Shown: positions 7,984 through 17,742, numbered from the stretch's first letter. The stretch: 44,432 bases of DNA from Site-B1 sp963722665 (GCA_963722665.1 CAVRNW010000008.1:1-44432), one strand, 5' to 3'. The notes: generated by a model from the sequence alone, not told the origin. Numbers and translations: made by a program.

Positions 7984-9915
7984 TTATAAACTTAAACTAA
8001 ATCCAATATTAATATTTCTACCTTTGGTTGAATACCCATATAACTCTTGATATTCTTCATTCAAGATATTGGTAACATTAACAAACAAGGTCATTTTATC
8101 CTTGGCAATTTTTCTGCTAACATAGAAATCCCACAAACTATAACTTTTTAGGTTTACATATTCTGTTATAAAGGTAGTATTGTTATAAAAAGCATCTTTT
8201 CTATCATCATTAAATTGATAACTCAAACTCATAAATGTTTTGGGACAGAATTGATAATTTATCCTGGCATTAATCTTTAATTCAGGAATACGCAGATTAA
8301 GGTCCTCATCAACTATAGTATAGGTTGCATTTGCATTCAGGTTCAATCTATCAGAAAATTTATAATCTGCTATGAATTCCAATCCGCTTGCAGTGAAATC
8401 TTCGTCAATATTTTTATATTGAAAAACAAACCCACCCAAATCTTTAAAATCAATAAAATTAGTCTCCTTCCTGTTAAAATAAACTATACTTAAAGTAGCT
8501 TTATCCTTGATATTAACTTCTGCTCCTAGCTCAAAAGTCTTATTTTCTTCTGGTTGTAAATCTGCATTTCCGTAAGTAGGTTCGAATAATTGATACAATG
8601 AAGGTGTGATATAAGCAGAACTATAACTCGCCAAATCCTTTGATATATCCAAATTCTAGGTCTTTTTTATAAGATGGATTAATACTATACACAAAATGAG
8701 AACCATATTCACTATGATTATTCAGTCGTGCTCCGCATTTAGACTCAGACCAAAATCAGATTCATAAACCACATTAGCATAAGGGTCAATAATTGTAAAA
8801 GAAGCATTATCGGAATTAATGCTTTGCTCGAAATCATCACTCCCAAAAGGAATAACATAGCTTTCCATATTGTTATCCTGAATATTCACTCCTAAAACGG
8901 TATAAAAAGTATCATTAAAATTATACTTGTTATAGGCATCAGCAATTAAGCTTTCTGCTTTAAACTTAGTTGGAAAATCGGATTCAATTTCACGTTCTGT
9001 ATTATTATAGGCTGCATTCACTGCAATACTTCCATTTTTATATTCAAAACGCGGAGATAGTCCTATTCTAAACTGATTTGTAATTGATAAATTATCGGCA
9101 TCTGTAAAAGCAAATCCATCATCAAAATCCGCTTTAAACTTATCAAAACTGCCATAAACATTCAACTTAAATGAATCTGTGAATCTATAGCCTAGTTTTA
9201 AGTTTCCATTAATAGAATTAAATGGATCTGTTTCTGATCCATTCGCAATGGCCGACAACCCATCCGTAAACTGATTCCCAAAACTGACCAAATAATTGAA
9301 TTTTTTTAGAGTACCATTCATGGAAACACTATTTCTAAAATCTTCAATGACATAGTTTTTATCATTCTGAGACTGATTACTTCCAAAAACACTGGTCAGA
9401 TTCAAGGAAGTTTTTTTTTCTGACGCTTCTTTCAACTTGATATTGATTATTGCCGCAGCAGCACCAGATCCGTATAAGGTGCTGGAAGCTCCTTTCAGTA
9501 TTTCAATTGATTCCACCTGATCGGTATTTAACAATCTTAGGTCATAATCGTTAGCAATTTGTGAAGCATCACTTACCGCTATGCCATCAATTAGAATCAG
9601 TACCTGTCTGTTCCGGCCACCACGAATGAAATAGCTTAAATTTTGTCCCGCATTACTTTTTGTCCCGTTAATTTCTATACCGGCGGTTGCATTAATTATT
9701 TCAGCAATACTCTTGCCCTGTAATTGAACCAATTCCTTTTGAGTAATTTTGGTAATTACCTTTCCGGAATTTTCTCGTTTTAATTCAAATTTTGAGTTAG
9801 TAACCACAACTTCATCCAGTTGAGTAGGTTGATCTGTTAATTCTTTCTCTTGAGTATAACCAGAAGAAAGAACAAGCATGCAAATCATACTAAAAAACCA
9901 ATGTTTTTTATACAT
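7984..9915 (-). CDS. btuB: TonB-dependent cobalamin receptor, frameshifted
   Basis: This outer-membrane receptor has a signal peptide (KKHWFFSMICMLVLSSGYTQ) and a TonB box-like segment (LDEVVVTNSKFE). A plug domain follows (GKSIAEIINATAGIEINGTKSNAGQNLSYFIRGG, ILIDGIAVSDA, EILKGASSTLYGSGAAAAIINI), then a beta barrel ending at 7984 in an aromatic-poor strand, GRNINIGFSLSL. The frame breaks near 8722 and again near 8660. The bridge reads ARLNNHSEYGSHFVYSINPSY and then ASYSSAYITPSLYQLFEPTYGN. The repaired length, about 640 residues, is normal. A cobalamin riboswitch lies directly upstream on the same strand and btuFCD lie just beyond, so vitamin B12 is the likely ligand. BtuB-type plug features agree. 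Confidence 0.85.
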
Positions 9916-9994
9916 TTTTTATTGCAAATAGCTCGAGAGTCGTATGTTTTATCATACAAAACTTTTATCCCGAAAGTTTAATAATAATTTGTTG

Positions 9995-10195
9995 TGAAAA
10001 AGGCAGGTCTCCTGACTTGTTTTATGCTATTTTCACCTTCCCAACTAAAATGTCAGTGGCTTTAGAAGTAATAACATCTCTAAAAAGGTGTCGAATCAAG
10101 TTCGGACAAAAACTTACAGTTGCGGGAACAGTTCCGGATTCACACCAGATTCCCTTTTAATCCAATTCCATTAAGGAATACGAACCAAATTTCAG
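9995..10195 (-). promoter_or_regulatory. Cobalamin (B12) riboswitch in the btuB leader
   Basis: Read on the minus strand, the leader holds the conserved core GGTGTGAATCCGGAACTG, then CCCGCAACTGTAAG, the B12 box GCCACTGACA (complement of 10051-10059) and the closing element GTCAGGAGACCTGCC at 10016-10002. The order and spacing are those of the AdoCbl-type riboswitch. It ends about 80 bases before the btuB ATG. Binding of the cofactor should lower btuB expression. The edges are approximate. The divergent btuFCD genes are not in its transcript. Confidence 0.95.
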
Positions 10196-10236
10196 TGCAA
10201 AAATACGTGATATTAGATAAGGTGGTTAAACTAAAT

Positions 10237-10344
10237 TTACTTTTTCTTATTCATTTTATAAATTAAGTAAATAAAGCCCACTAAAAAATGAAGTATTATT
10301 ATTCCGGCTACTATATATATTGTTAAATTTGAACCATCGCGCAT
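10237..10344 (-). CDS. Putative 35-residue single-TM small protein
   Basis: An ATG at 10344-10342 opens MRDGSNLTIYIVAGIIILHF, which continues through LVGFIYLIYK to a basic tail, MNKKK, and TAA at 10239-10237. This is one clean membrane helix of about 20 residues with a positive-inside C-terminus. It lies between the btuF start and the B12 riboswitch, on the riboswitch strand. It could be the first gene of the btuB transcript, or an independent one. Only its length and composition support it; no family is recognised. Confidence 0.4.
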   Translation of the reverse strand: MRDGSNLTIYIVAGIIILHFLVGFIYLIYKMNKKK

Positions 10345-10396
10345 ATTGTATACTTTACACAAAAGTAAAAATGATAATACCAGTTAACAGTTACTT

Positions 10397-11581
10397 ATGT
10401 TACGAAAACTAATGAAACATAGATTTTTTTTATTGTGTTTATGTACAATACTATTTAGCTGTAAGAATGAATCTAATAATTCGCAGGGAACTAGTAGTCT
10501 TAAAACAGCAAAAATTGAATTTCAAAATTTAAAAAAAGACATTGTTTTTAAATATGCAAAAGGCTTAACCATTAAAGGTTCTTATGATAAGTACGTGATC
10601 ACTATTAAAAGCCCTTGGAAGAACTCACAAAATGATTTGGTTTATGAACTTTTAGATTCTACTACTGCCTACGTTGCTGATAAACCAAAACATTTGGTAG
10701 CTGGTTTTTATAGTCCAAGAAAAATTGTAGTTACATCAACTACTCATATTCCTGCTTTGGAACTATTAGGTGTTGAAAACAAATTGGTTGGTTTTCCCGG
10801 AACTGTTTATATCTCATCAGAAAAAACAAGGCAACGTATTGAAGATGGTTTAATTAGAGAACTGGGTAAGAATGAAGGCATTAATACTGAAGTGCTTTTA
10901 GAAATAAAGCCAGACTTAATTATAGGTTTTGGTGTTGATGGTGTTAACAAAACCTTTGAGAACATCCAAAAGGCTAATATTCCTGTGATCTATAATGGTG
11001 ATTGGCTTGAAGATTCTCCACTTGCCAAAGCCGAATGGATTAAATTCTTCGGAGTATTGTTTAATAAAGAAAAAGAAGCAGATTCTATTTTTAATTCAAT
11101 TGAATCCGACTATTTAAAAGCTAAAGAATTGGCTTCAAAAACTACGAAAAAGCCTACTATTTTAAGTGGTGCAATGCATAAAGACATTTGGTATTTACCA
11201 AGTGGTGGTAGTACAGAAGCTCAATTTTTAAACGATGCCAATGTAAATTATCTTTGGAGTGACACAAAAGGAAAAGGAAGTTTAGCTCTTAATTTTGAAA
11301 CGGTATTCAATCAAGCTAAAGATGCCAATATTTGGTTGAGTCCATCTAATTATACAAGTTTAGAAGCTTTAAAAAAAGCTAATCCACATTACACTAAGTT
11401 TGATGCATTTAAATCAAAACGTGTATATTCATTCACAAATACAACTGGAAAAACCGGAGGCGTTTTATATTACGAACTTGGAACAGCAAGACCAGATTTA
11501 GTATTAAAAGACATCATTAAAATTTGTCATCCGGAATTGTTAGAAGATTACACTACATATTTTTTTAAACCTTTAGAATAG
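10397..11581 (+). CDS. btuF: Cobalamin ABC transporter substrate-binding lipoprotein
   Basis: The product of 394 residues starts with a lipoprotein signal (FFLLCLCTILFSC), the acylated Cys being near residue 22. A class III periplasmic-binding fold follows: RKIVVTSTTHIPALELLGVENKLVGFPG opens the first lobe, LLEIKPDLIIGFG is the typical strand, and the second lobe includes KPTILSGAMHKDIWYLPSGGS. The ATG at 10397 is used; an ATG at 10412 would also keep the signal. The permease gene begins at the next base after the stop. The family also includes siderophore-binding proteins; cobalamin is preferred because of the riboswitch and receptor next door. Confidence 0.82.
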   Translation: MLRKLMKHRFFLLCLCTILFSCKNESNNSQGTSSLKTAKIEFQNLKKDIVFKYAKGLTIKGSYDKYVITIKSPWKNSQNDLVYELLDSTTAYVADKPKHLVAGFYSPRKIVVTSTTHIPALELLGVENKLVGFPGTVYISSEKTRQRIEDGLIRELGKNEGINTEVLLEIKPDLIIGFGVDGVNKTFENIQKANIPVIYNGDWLEDSPLAKAEWIKFFGVLFNKEKEADSIFNSIESDYLKAKELASKTTKKPTILSGAMHKDIWYLPSGGSTEAQFLNDANVNYLWSDTKGKGSLALNFETVFNQAKDANIWLSPSNYTSLEALKKANPHYTKFDAFKSKRVYSFTNTTGKTGGVLYYELGTARPDLVLKDIIKICHPELLEDYTTYFFKPLE

Positions 11582-12610
11582 TTGCCAGAAACCAAAACAT
11601 ATAAACTTTCATTTATCCTTTTAGTTCTTTTATTAATAGGATGCTTTGTAATGAATGTGAATTTGGGTTCTGTTTCTATTCCCACTAAAGAAATATTCAA
11701 AAGTTTAGTTAGCTCTATCGATAACGAAAATTGGCAATATATCATCCAAGATTACAGATTACCCAAAGCCTTTACAGCTATTTTAGTTGGTTCTGGTTTA
11801 GGTATTTCAGGATTATTAATGCAAACTTTATTCAGAAACCCTTTGGCAGGACCTTTTGTCCTTGGTATTACGTCTGGAGCGAGTTTAGGAGTAGCTTTGG
11901 TAATAATGGGAGCATCTATGTTTGGTGGTTTCTTAGCAACCATTTTAATCTCAAAATGGAGTTTGGTTATTGCTGCAAGTTTAGGTAGTTTTTTAGTATT
12001 ATTGGCAGTCATGATCGTATCTACAAGGGTACGAGATACAATGGCAATTTTAATTATTGGATTGATGTTCGGAAGTATTACAGCAGCAGTTGTTAGTGTT
12101 CTCTCCTATTTTAGTTCAGCCGAACAATTGCAACAATACATTTTTTGGGGATTTGGCAGTCTTGGAAATTTATCATGGAATGAATTAATGGTATTCTTTA
12201 TTATTTATGTATTTGGAATACTTTTAAGCATCTTCTCAATTAAGGCTTTAAACACATTGCTTCTGGGAGAAAATTATGCAAAAAGTCTTGGCTTGAACAT
12301 TAAGCAAAGTCGCATGCTAATAATAGTAGCAACGAGTTTATTGGCAGGAACAATAACCGCTTTTGCCGGGCCAATTGCTTTTATTGGTTTAGCAATTCCC
12401 CATATAACCAGACAAGTATTTAACACCTCGAATCATAAAATTTTATTACCTGCTGTATTTTTATTTGGAGCCATCATCATGCTGATTTGTGATAGTATCG
12501 CTCAATTGCCAACAAGTGATTACACCTTACCTATTAATGCAATAACGTCATTGATCGGTGCTCCTGTAGTTATTTGGTTATTGGTAAGAAAACGAAAAAT
12601 GATATTTTAG
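11582..12610 (+). CDS. btuC: Cobalamin ABC transporter permease (FecCD/BtuC family)
   Basis: The product of 342 residues has about ten membrane helices. Family motifs include IQDYRLPKAFTAILVGSGLGISGLLMQT near residue 60, FRNPLAGPFVLGITSGASLGVAL, and FAGPIAFIGLAIPHITRQVF near 265, where the coupling region contacts the ATPase. The start is a TTG immediately after the btuF stop; no ATG fits the family start. The operon btuF-btuC-btuD is interrupted after this gene by a palindromic repeat of 60 bases. Confidence 0.88.
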   Translation: MPETKTYKLSFILLVLLLIGCFVMNVNLGSVSIPTKEIFKSLVSSIDNENWQYIIQDYRLPKAFTAILVGSGLGISGLLMQTLFRNPLAGPFVLGITSGASLGVALVIMGASMFGGFLATILISKWSLVIAASLGSFLVLLAVMIVSTRVRDTMAILIIGLMFGSITAAVVSVLSYFSSAEQLQQYIFWGFGSLGNLSWNELMVFFIIYVFGILLSIFSIKALNTLLLGENYAKSLGLNIKQSRMLIIVATSLLAGTITAFAGPIAFIGLAIPHITRQVFNTSNHKILLPAVFLFGAIIMLICDSIAQLPTSDYTLPINAITSLIGAPVVIWLLVRKRKMIF

Positions 12611-12644
12611 TTAGACAATAGATGAAAGACTAAAGAAAAAAGAC

Positions 12645-12704
12645 TTGTCATTCCGTACTTGATACGGAATCCATTTAGATGATGAATCAAGTTCAGCATG
12701 ACAA
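12645..12704. repeat. REP-like palindromic intergenic repeat
   Basis: The element begins TTGTCATTCCGTACTTGATAC and ends AAGTTCAGCATGACAA. Its ends are inverted (TTGTCAT / ATGACAA) and each half contains its own short palindrome around ACTTGAT or ATCAAGT. Elements of this TGTCAT...ATGACA type are scattered in many Bacteroidota genomes. It sits alone between btuC and btuD and could fold in the mRNA, changing the btuC to btuD expression ratio. Confidence 0.7.
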
Positions 12705-12722
12705 AATTAATATTAAACATTT

Positions 12723-13517
12723 TTGGAAGAAAAAAACCAACATATAATCCTTAAAACCGAAAACCTATCCATAGGTTATTCATCTAAAAAAGTGCAAACT
12801 ATTGTAACATCCAATATCAATATTGAGTTACATCAAGGCGAATTAATTGGTTTAGTTGGAGCGAATGGTATAGGTAAATCTACTTTATTAAAAACGCTCA
12901 CGAAGGTACAAAACCCTTTAAAAGGACAAATTATAATTAATAATAAAAGCCTGATGCATTTTCATTCCAATGAACTGGCTAAAGCATTGAGTTTAGTCTT
13001 AACAGAACAGGTTGCTTCAAAAAATCTATCAGTCTTTGAATTGGTCGCATTAGGCAGACAGCCCTATACCAACTGGGTAGGTAATTTATCATCAGACGAT
13101 ATTTTAATCATTGACAAAGCAATATCTCAGACTAATATTGAGGATATAAAACATAAAAAATGCTTTGAATTAAGCGATGGTCAACTTCAAAAAGTAATGA
13201 TCGCTCGTGCTTTGGCACAGGATACTGATCTAATTATTTTAGATGAGCCCACTACTCATCTCGATATGTATCACAAAGCATTCATACTTAAATTACTTCA
13301 AAAGCTTGCTAAAGAAACCAATAAGACTATTTTATTTTCATCCCATGAAATAGATCTCGCAATTCAATTATGTGATAAGATCATTTTAATGACAAAAGAT
13401 AAAACAGTCATCGATTCTCCTGGTAATCTAATAGCGAATAGTTCTTTTAATTCTCTATTTCCAAAAGACCTGATTATTTTTGATAAAAAAACGGGAAGTT
13501 TTAAAGTGAAAAAATAA
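12723..13517 (+). CDS. btuD: Cobalamin ABC transporter ATP-binding protein
   Basis: The product of 264 residues has a Walker A motif, GANGIGKST, near residue 45, Q-loop region TEQVASKNLSVFE, a signature variant CFELSDGQLQKV near 145, Walker B LIILDEPTTHLD near 170, and the switch His in FSSHEIDL. The signature has SDGQ in place of the usual SGGQ, a common variant in FecE/BtuD ATPases. The start is a TTG at 12723, before EEKNQHIILKTENL. Two copies should pair with two BtuC. The gap to btuC is 112 bases and is filled by the repeat. Confidence 0.88.
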   Translation: MEEKNQHIILKTENLSIGYSSKKVQTIVTSNINIELHQGELIGLVGANGIGKSTLLKTLTKVQNPLKGQIIINNKSLMHFHSNELAKALSLVLTEQVASKNLSVFELVALGRQPYTNWVGNLSSDDILIIDKAISQTNIEDIKHKKCFELSDGQLQKVMIARALAQDTDLIILDEPTTHLDMYHKAFILKLLQKLAKETNKTILFSSHEIDLAIQLCDKIILMTKDKTVIDSPGNLIANSSFNSLFPKDLIIFDKKTGSFKVKK

Positions 13518-13589
13518 AACTGAAATCTTCAGGCTTTGCGTTTCAAACTTAGATCTAAAAAATTTATCTTTGGTTAAACTTCTTTTTTA

Positions 13590-14913
13590 ATGGACTAATA
13601 ACCTTATTCTCATCATTTCAATTCTTGTTTCAGCCATAATTGGAGCTATTTTAGGCATGCTTTTTTCAAAATTAAAAAGTAAAAGCGAAAAAAGCATGTT
13701 AGAGGAAAGACAAAGCCAAATGCAATTAAGTATTGACGAATTAAAATTGAATCTGAATAAGATTGAAAATGAACGTGAAGAGATCCGTCGTGAAAAAGAT
13801 TTTTTGAATACAGAGCTTACTCGTAAAAACTCTGAATATGAAAATCTACAACAGCAAAACCTAAAACGTGATGAAGAATTGGAGGAAAGACAAAATCAGT
13901 TGCGACAGGAATTTAAACTCTTAGCTAATACAATTCTTGAGGAAAAATCTTTAAAATTTACTGAGCAGAATAAAGAAAATATAAAGCAAATTCTGAATCC
14001 TCTGCAGGAAAAAATCCAAGTCTTTGAGAAAAAAGTAGAAGACACGCAAAAGGAAAGCATCAGCATGCATTCTGCTTTAAAAACTCAGTTAGAAGGATTA
14101 AAGGATCTAAATCTTCAAATGACTAAAGAAGCTACTAACTTAACCAAGGCTTTAAAAGGTGATAGCAAAATGCAGGGAAACTGGGGTGAATTGGTTTTGG
14201 AGCGTGTGTTAGAAAAGTCCGGTCTGGAAAAGGATAGAGAATATTTTGTACAACAAAGTTTTACCACTGCAGGCGGTTCACGTGTGCTTCCGGATGTGGT
14301 TTTGCACCTTCCGGATAATAAACGCATGATCATTGACAGTAAAGTTTCACTTACTGACTATGAACGCTATGTCAATGCTGATGAGGATGATAGACCAAAA
14401 TTCTTAAAAGCTCATGTAAATTCTATTAGGAAACATGTGGACCAATTATCTGATAAAAAATACGAAGATCTGTATGATATTGAATCTCCAGATTTTGTGC
14501 TGATGTTCATCCCTATAGAGCCGGCCTTTGCAGTAGCAATAAATGAAGATAACTCTATTTACAATAAGGCTTTTGAAAAGAATATAGTAATTGTAACGCC
14601 TTCTACTCTATTGGCAACATTAAGGACCATTGATACCATGTGGAACAATGAAAAACAACAACGAAATGCAATTGAAATAGCTCGGCAAGCTGGAGCGCTA
14701 TATGATAAATTTGAAGGCTTGGTTAGCGATTTAACTGGAGTCGGCAAAAAATTGGATTCTGCTAAAACGGATTATTCTGCTGCTATGAACAAATTGGTAG
14801 AAGGAAAAGGAAATCTGATCACAAGTGTTGAAAAACTTAAGAAAATGGGAGCTAAAGCAAAAAAATCACTTCCTGAGGCAATAATAAAACGTGCTGAAGA
14901 CGAGAATGATTAA
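13590..14913 (+). CDS. rmuC: DNA recombination protein RmuC family
   Basis: RmuC proteins are membrane-anchored, coiled-coil proteins with a nuclease-like fold that limit DNA rearrangement. The anchor LILIISILVSAIIGAILG is encoded at about 13602-13656, upstream of the first in-frame ATG at 13657. It connects to the ATG at 13590 if one base is removed near 13596, giving a normal start MDNNLI. A long coiled coil follows, about residues 30-170. The RmuC domain has GNWGELVLERVLEKSGLEK, RVLPDVVLHLPDNKRMIIDSKVS and SPDFVLMFIPIEPAFA. Everything after 13657 is intact. The thioesterase gene begins ten bases after the stop. Confidence 0.88.
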
Positions 14914-14923
14914 AAATTTAAAT

Positions 14924-15465
14924 ATGTTTAAAAACGTTAAAGAATCTCAAGTATCCATAACGCAATTAATGCTTCCTTCCAATTCTAACTTTAGTGGTAA
15001 AATACATGGTGGATTTATTTTAGGCTTAATGGATCAAATAGCTTTTGCATGCGCTTCAAAGCATTCGGGACATTATTGTGTCACTGCATCGGTTAATAAA
15101 GTTGATTTCTTGAACCCTATTTGGTGAATTGATCACATAAAAGCTTCTGTTAACTATACAGGGAAAACATCGATGGTTATTGGTGTAAGGGTCGAATCTG
15201 AAAACATACAAACCGGAATAAAAAAGCACTGCAATTCTTCGTATTTCACTATGGTTGCAAAAGATGAAAATGGCAATAATGTATCGGTTCCCGGAATTAT
15301 TTTAGAGTCTGAAAACAGTATTCGTCGTTTCTCACGAAGTATAATAAGAAAGAACAGTCCAAAAAAAGGATAAATGCTTTTAAATCTTCTGAGTTTAAGT
15401 TGAATGATTATTTAGATCTGATAAAATCGGAAAATGCTCTTTTAAAACTAGCTAATAAGAAATAA
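14924..15465 (+). CDS. Acyl-CoA thioesterase (hotdog fold), frameshifted
   Basis: The ATG at 14924 gives FKNVKESQVSITQLMLPSNS, followed by the hotdog motif GKIHGGFILGLMDQIAFACASKHSG. The frame stops at 15125-15127 after DFLNPIW. The expected GELIT strand is seen in another frame at about 15124-15140, and KASVNYTGKTSMVIGV resumes in the first. Near 15362 the register shifts again, and KRINAFKSSEFKLNDYLDLIKSEN continues to TAA at 15463-15465. The repaired protein, about 180 residues, matches bacterial YciA/BACH-type thioesterases, which hydrolyse acyl-CoA to free acid and CoA. Some bases are missing near 15121-15140, so this gene has more damage than a single indel. Confidence 0.7.
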
Positions 15466-15550
15466 AATACTCCATAAATTATGTGTGTAAGTCAATCAAT
15501 TATAAAATTATTATTAATTCAGCCACTAGAACAATCCCGTATCAACTAGA

Positions 15551-16329
15551 CTATTGTTTTATAAACCTTTTAGTTTGAGAAGAATTACCGCTACTTACTC
15601 TTACCATATAAACTCCAGATTGTAAACTGGAAACCTCTACTATTGAATTTAATTTTGAAATTTCACCAGATATCAATTGTTTACCTAAAACATCAAAAAT
15701 TTGTATTTGGCTGATTCAACTCCTTGTAGGAAGTTCAATACTGAATTCGGAAGTTACTGGATTCGGAATAATTTTAAAATTAGAAATTTCAAAATCTTCT
15801 GTTCCAAGAGTTAAATTGGCAAGCAACTGCCTCCTCTTGTTCCACCATGATAACCAAAAGTTAAACTAGAATCCTTTTTAAGCCCAAGCAATGGGTCAGT
15901 GCACCCTAGTTGAAGGAAAAACAAAATCATTAGCGATCACCAGTATCTCTTCTCGAGTCGCAATAACAGTTCTGGTAGATCCTCTACTGTGTCGCAATTG
16001 GACAATTACTAGTCCAATCTTGACTAGCACATCTAAATTCGGTACTCCAGTACTGGCTAGGCATAGTTTCTATCTGTTAACCCACTTGATTCCATCAAAC
16101 ATGGCATCATCTCCTAAATTCCCGGATACCGTCATGCAGAAATATCAGGATCCAACTCCAAGCCATTGTTATCTGGACCAATCATTGTTAATGTTACTGA
16201 TTGAATTCGCAGTCTACATCAAATTGACGGTGTATCCAGGTGTTAACACTCATAGGTCCAGTAGAATAAGTTTGTGAAAAACTAAAAGACGTGAATCAAA
16301 AGAAAAATAAATAAAGTAATTTTTTTCAT
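15551..16329 (-). pseudogene. DOMON-domain T9SS protein, decayed copy (copy B)
   Basis: The ATG at 16329 is two bases after the stop of the ankyrin gene at 16332. Segments of the intact gene at 16937-17704 are recognisable in changing frames. These are FSFSQTYSTGPMSV after the signal peptide, SVTLTMIGP, AMFDGIKWVNR, RTVIATRE, FTLGYHGG-like LTFGYHGGTRGGS, and a T9SS sorting domain with FKIIPNPVTSEFSIELP, IQIFDVLGKQLISGE and SSLQSGVYMVRVSSGNSSQTKRFIKQ. At least six frame changes or stops lie in between. The sorting domain is best preserved, broken only by a stop near 15717. This is decay well beyond the single-base breaks elsewhere, unless the consensus is very poor here. Confidence 0.8.
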
Positions 16330-16331
16330 AA

Positions 16332-16850
16332 CTATATATTTTTTAAAAGATTATTAATTTTTTTATCATTATAAATTGCTGCATAATCAAGGGCAGATTG
16401 ACCTCTATTATCTTTTAAGTTTATATCCGCCTCTGCTCGAAGCAATAATTTAATAATCTCATATTTTTTGAACATTACAGCGTAATGCATAGCTGTAGTT
16501 CCATTGTTATCAGCAATATTTGTGTCCGCTTTTTCCTCTAAAAGTATTTCAACAATGTTTGAATTTCCTTTAACAACTGCAGCCATTAATGGCGTACCAT
16601 AATCACTAGTTCCATTGATAGTGTCTACCTTATCAACTAAAAATTTTACAACTTCTTCATTACCATGATAACAAGCTAAAGTCAAAGGTGTATAACCATC
16701 CTTGCTGGTCAGATTAATTGAACTAGGATGTTTTGCATAAATAGAAATGACATCATTTACATTCCCTTTTCGGGAGGCATCAAAAATTTCACTCTGAGAA
16801 TAGCTATGGGAAAAACCCATAATAAATAGTAAAAAGAAAATTCTTTTCAT
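16332..16850 (-). CDS. Exported ankyrin-repeat protein (copy B)
   Basis: The product of 172 residues has a signal peptide (KRIFFLLFIMGFSHSYSQ) and then about four ankyrin repeats: GYTPLTLACYHGNEEVVKFLV, YGTPLMAAVVKGNSNIVEILL, GTTAMHYAVMFKKYEIIKLLL and GQSALDYAAIYNDKKINNLL. Ankyrin repeats bind other proteins. Export to the periplasm is predicted from the signal peptide, which has no lipobox. The gene lies two bases before the decayed DOMON gene and 86 bases after the intact one. Its usual partner, copy B of the DOMON protein, is no longer made. It may now serve copy A, which is inference. Confidence 0.85.
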   Translation of the reverse strand: MKRIFFLLFIMGFSHSYSQSEIFDASRKGNVNDVISIYAKHPSSINLTSKDGYTPLTLACYHGNEEVVKFLVDKVDTINGTSDYGTPLMAAVVKGNSNIVEILLEEKADTNIADNNGTTAMHYAVMFKKYEIIKLLLRAEADINLKDNRGQSALDYAAIYNDKKINNLLKNI

Positions 16851-16890
16851 AACATGTTTTTCCCAAATGTAATTAAATAATTTTAGACAA

Positions 16891-16914
16891 TAAAAAAGCG
16901 ACCCGAAGGTCGCT
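16891..16914 (-). terminator. Terminator of the ankyrin A - DOMON A unit
   Basis: On the minus strand AGCGACC pairs with GGTCGCT around a TTCG tetraloop and is followed by six T. It ends the unit A transcript before ankyrin B starts at 16850, so unit B needs its own promoter in 16851-16890. Confidence 0.85.
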
Positions 16915-16936
16915 CTCCAATTATATGAATTAGTGT

Positions 16937-17704
16937 TTATTGTTTTACAAAACGTTTCGTCTGTGAAGAATTATCATTTAGTACTTTAACAAGATAAACA
17001 CCACTGTTCCATGTAGAAACATCTACTACTGAAAAGTGAGTGTTTATTAAATTCCCAATATAAATCTGTCTTCCTAACACATCAAATATTTCTATTGATG
17101 AATTATTTAAATGACTTGGCAACACAATTTTTAAGTTTGAGGTTGCTGGATTTGGGGACATAGAAAATTGAATTTTATTATAATCATCAACTCCTAATAA
17201 TGCGAAGGTCAAGGTACTTGTACCCTTATTAGTATGTTCATTACTAATATTAAAATTATTTTCATAGGCTCCAACAACAAACAAAGTTGTTGGTGTGGCA
17301 GAAAAATCATAATCACCAGTGTCACTTGAAACTCGTGCTCTTGTTGCTACAACAGTTCTAGCGCCTGCATTTGTTGTATTACTTGTAACAGTCCAATTAT
17401 GCGTCCCCTGAGAATCAGTTGTTGGCTCTGAATCACCACCAGTAAACGTACGATCAACTAAATTTGTGCCATCAAACATTACTACATCTCCATTATCATG
17501 ACCAAAGGAATTAAACCCTAAAGAAAGCCATCCAGAAGTTGGGCCAATTAGTGTAAGGGTCACTATATTGGTGGTTGTATTAATATCAATTTGCGCATCT
17601 AAAGATCCTGTAATACTTTGCGATCCTGAAGTATAGGTTTGACCAAAGGAAAGCGAAGTAATAAGACAAAGAATACTGAAAATTTGAAGTGTAATTTTTT
17701 TCAT
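16937..17704 (-). CDS. DOMON-domain secreted protein with T9SS sorting domain (copy A)
   Basis: The product of 255 residues has a signal peptide (KKITLQIFSILCLITSLSFGQ). A DOMON-like beta-sandwich follows (about residues 22-170), recognised by IVTLTLIGPTSGWLSLGFNS, GDVVMFDGTNLVDRTF, GTHNWTVTSN and ARTVVATRARV. DOMON domains bind haem or sugars; M in VVMFD and H in GTHNW are possible haem ligands, which is inference. Residues 180-255 are a type A T9SS sorting domain (FSMSPNPATSNLKIVLP, IEIFDVLGRQIYIG, GVYLVKVLNDNSSQTKRFVKQ). The protein should be sent to the cell surface or medium. The frameshifted ankyrin gene precedes it by 38 bases. Confidence 0.85.
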   Translation of the reverse strand: MKKITLQIFSILCLITSLSFGQTYTSGSQSITGSLDAQIDINTTTNIVTLTLIGPTSGWLSLGFNSFGHDNGDVVMFDGTNLVDRTFTGGDSEPTTDSQGTHNWTVTSNTTNAGARTVVATRARVSSDTGDYDFSATPTTLFVVGAYENNFNISNEHTNKGTSTLTFALLGVDDYNKIQFSMSPNPATSNLKIVLPSHLNNSSIEIFDVLGRQIYIGNLINTHFSVVDVSTWNSGVYLVKVLNDNSSQTKRFVKQ

Positions 17705-17742
17705 AATACTAATTTTTTAGAAGTTTTAAAATCTCTTCATTG

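Noticed and set aside
12640..12710. CRISPR or MITE at the btuC-btuD gap
   Set aside because: There is one palindromic unit only, no spacers, and no target-site duplication that I could recognise.
15891..16277. A 128-residue plus-strand open frame
   Set aside because: It lies antisense to the decayed DOMON gene, has no family features, and the minus strand has recognisable DOMON and T9SS segments.
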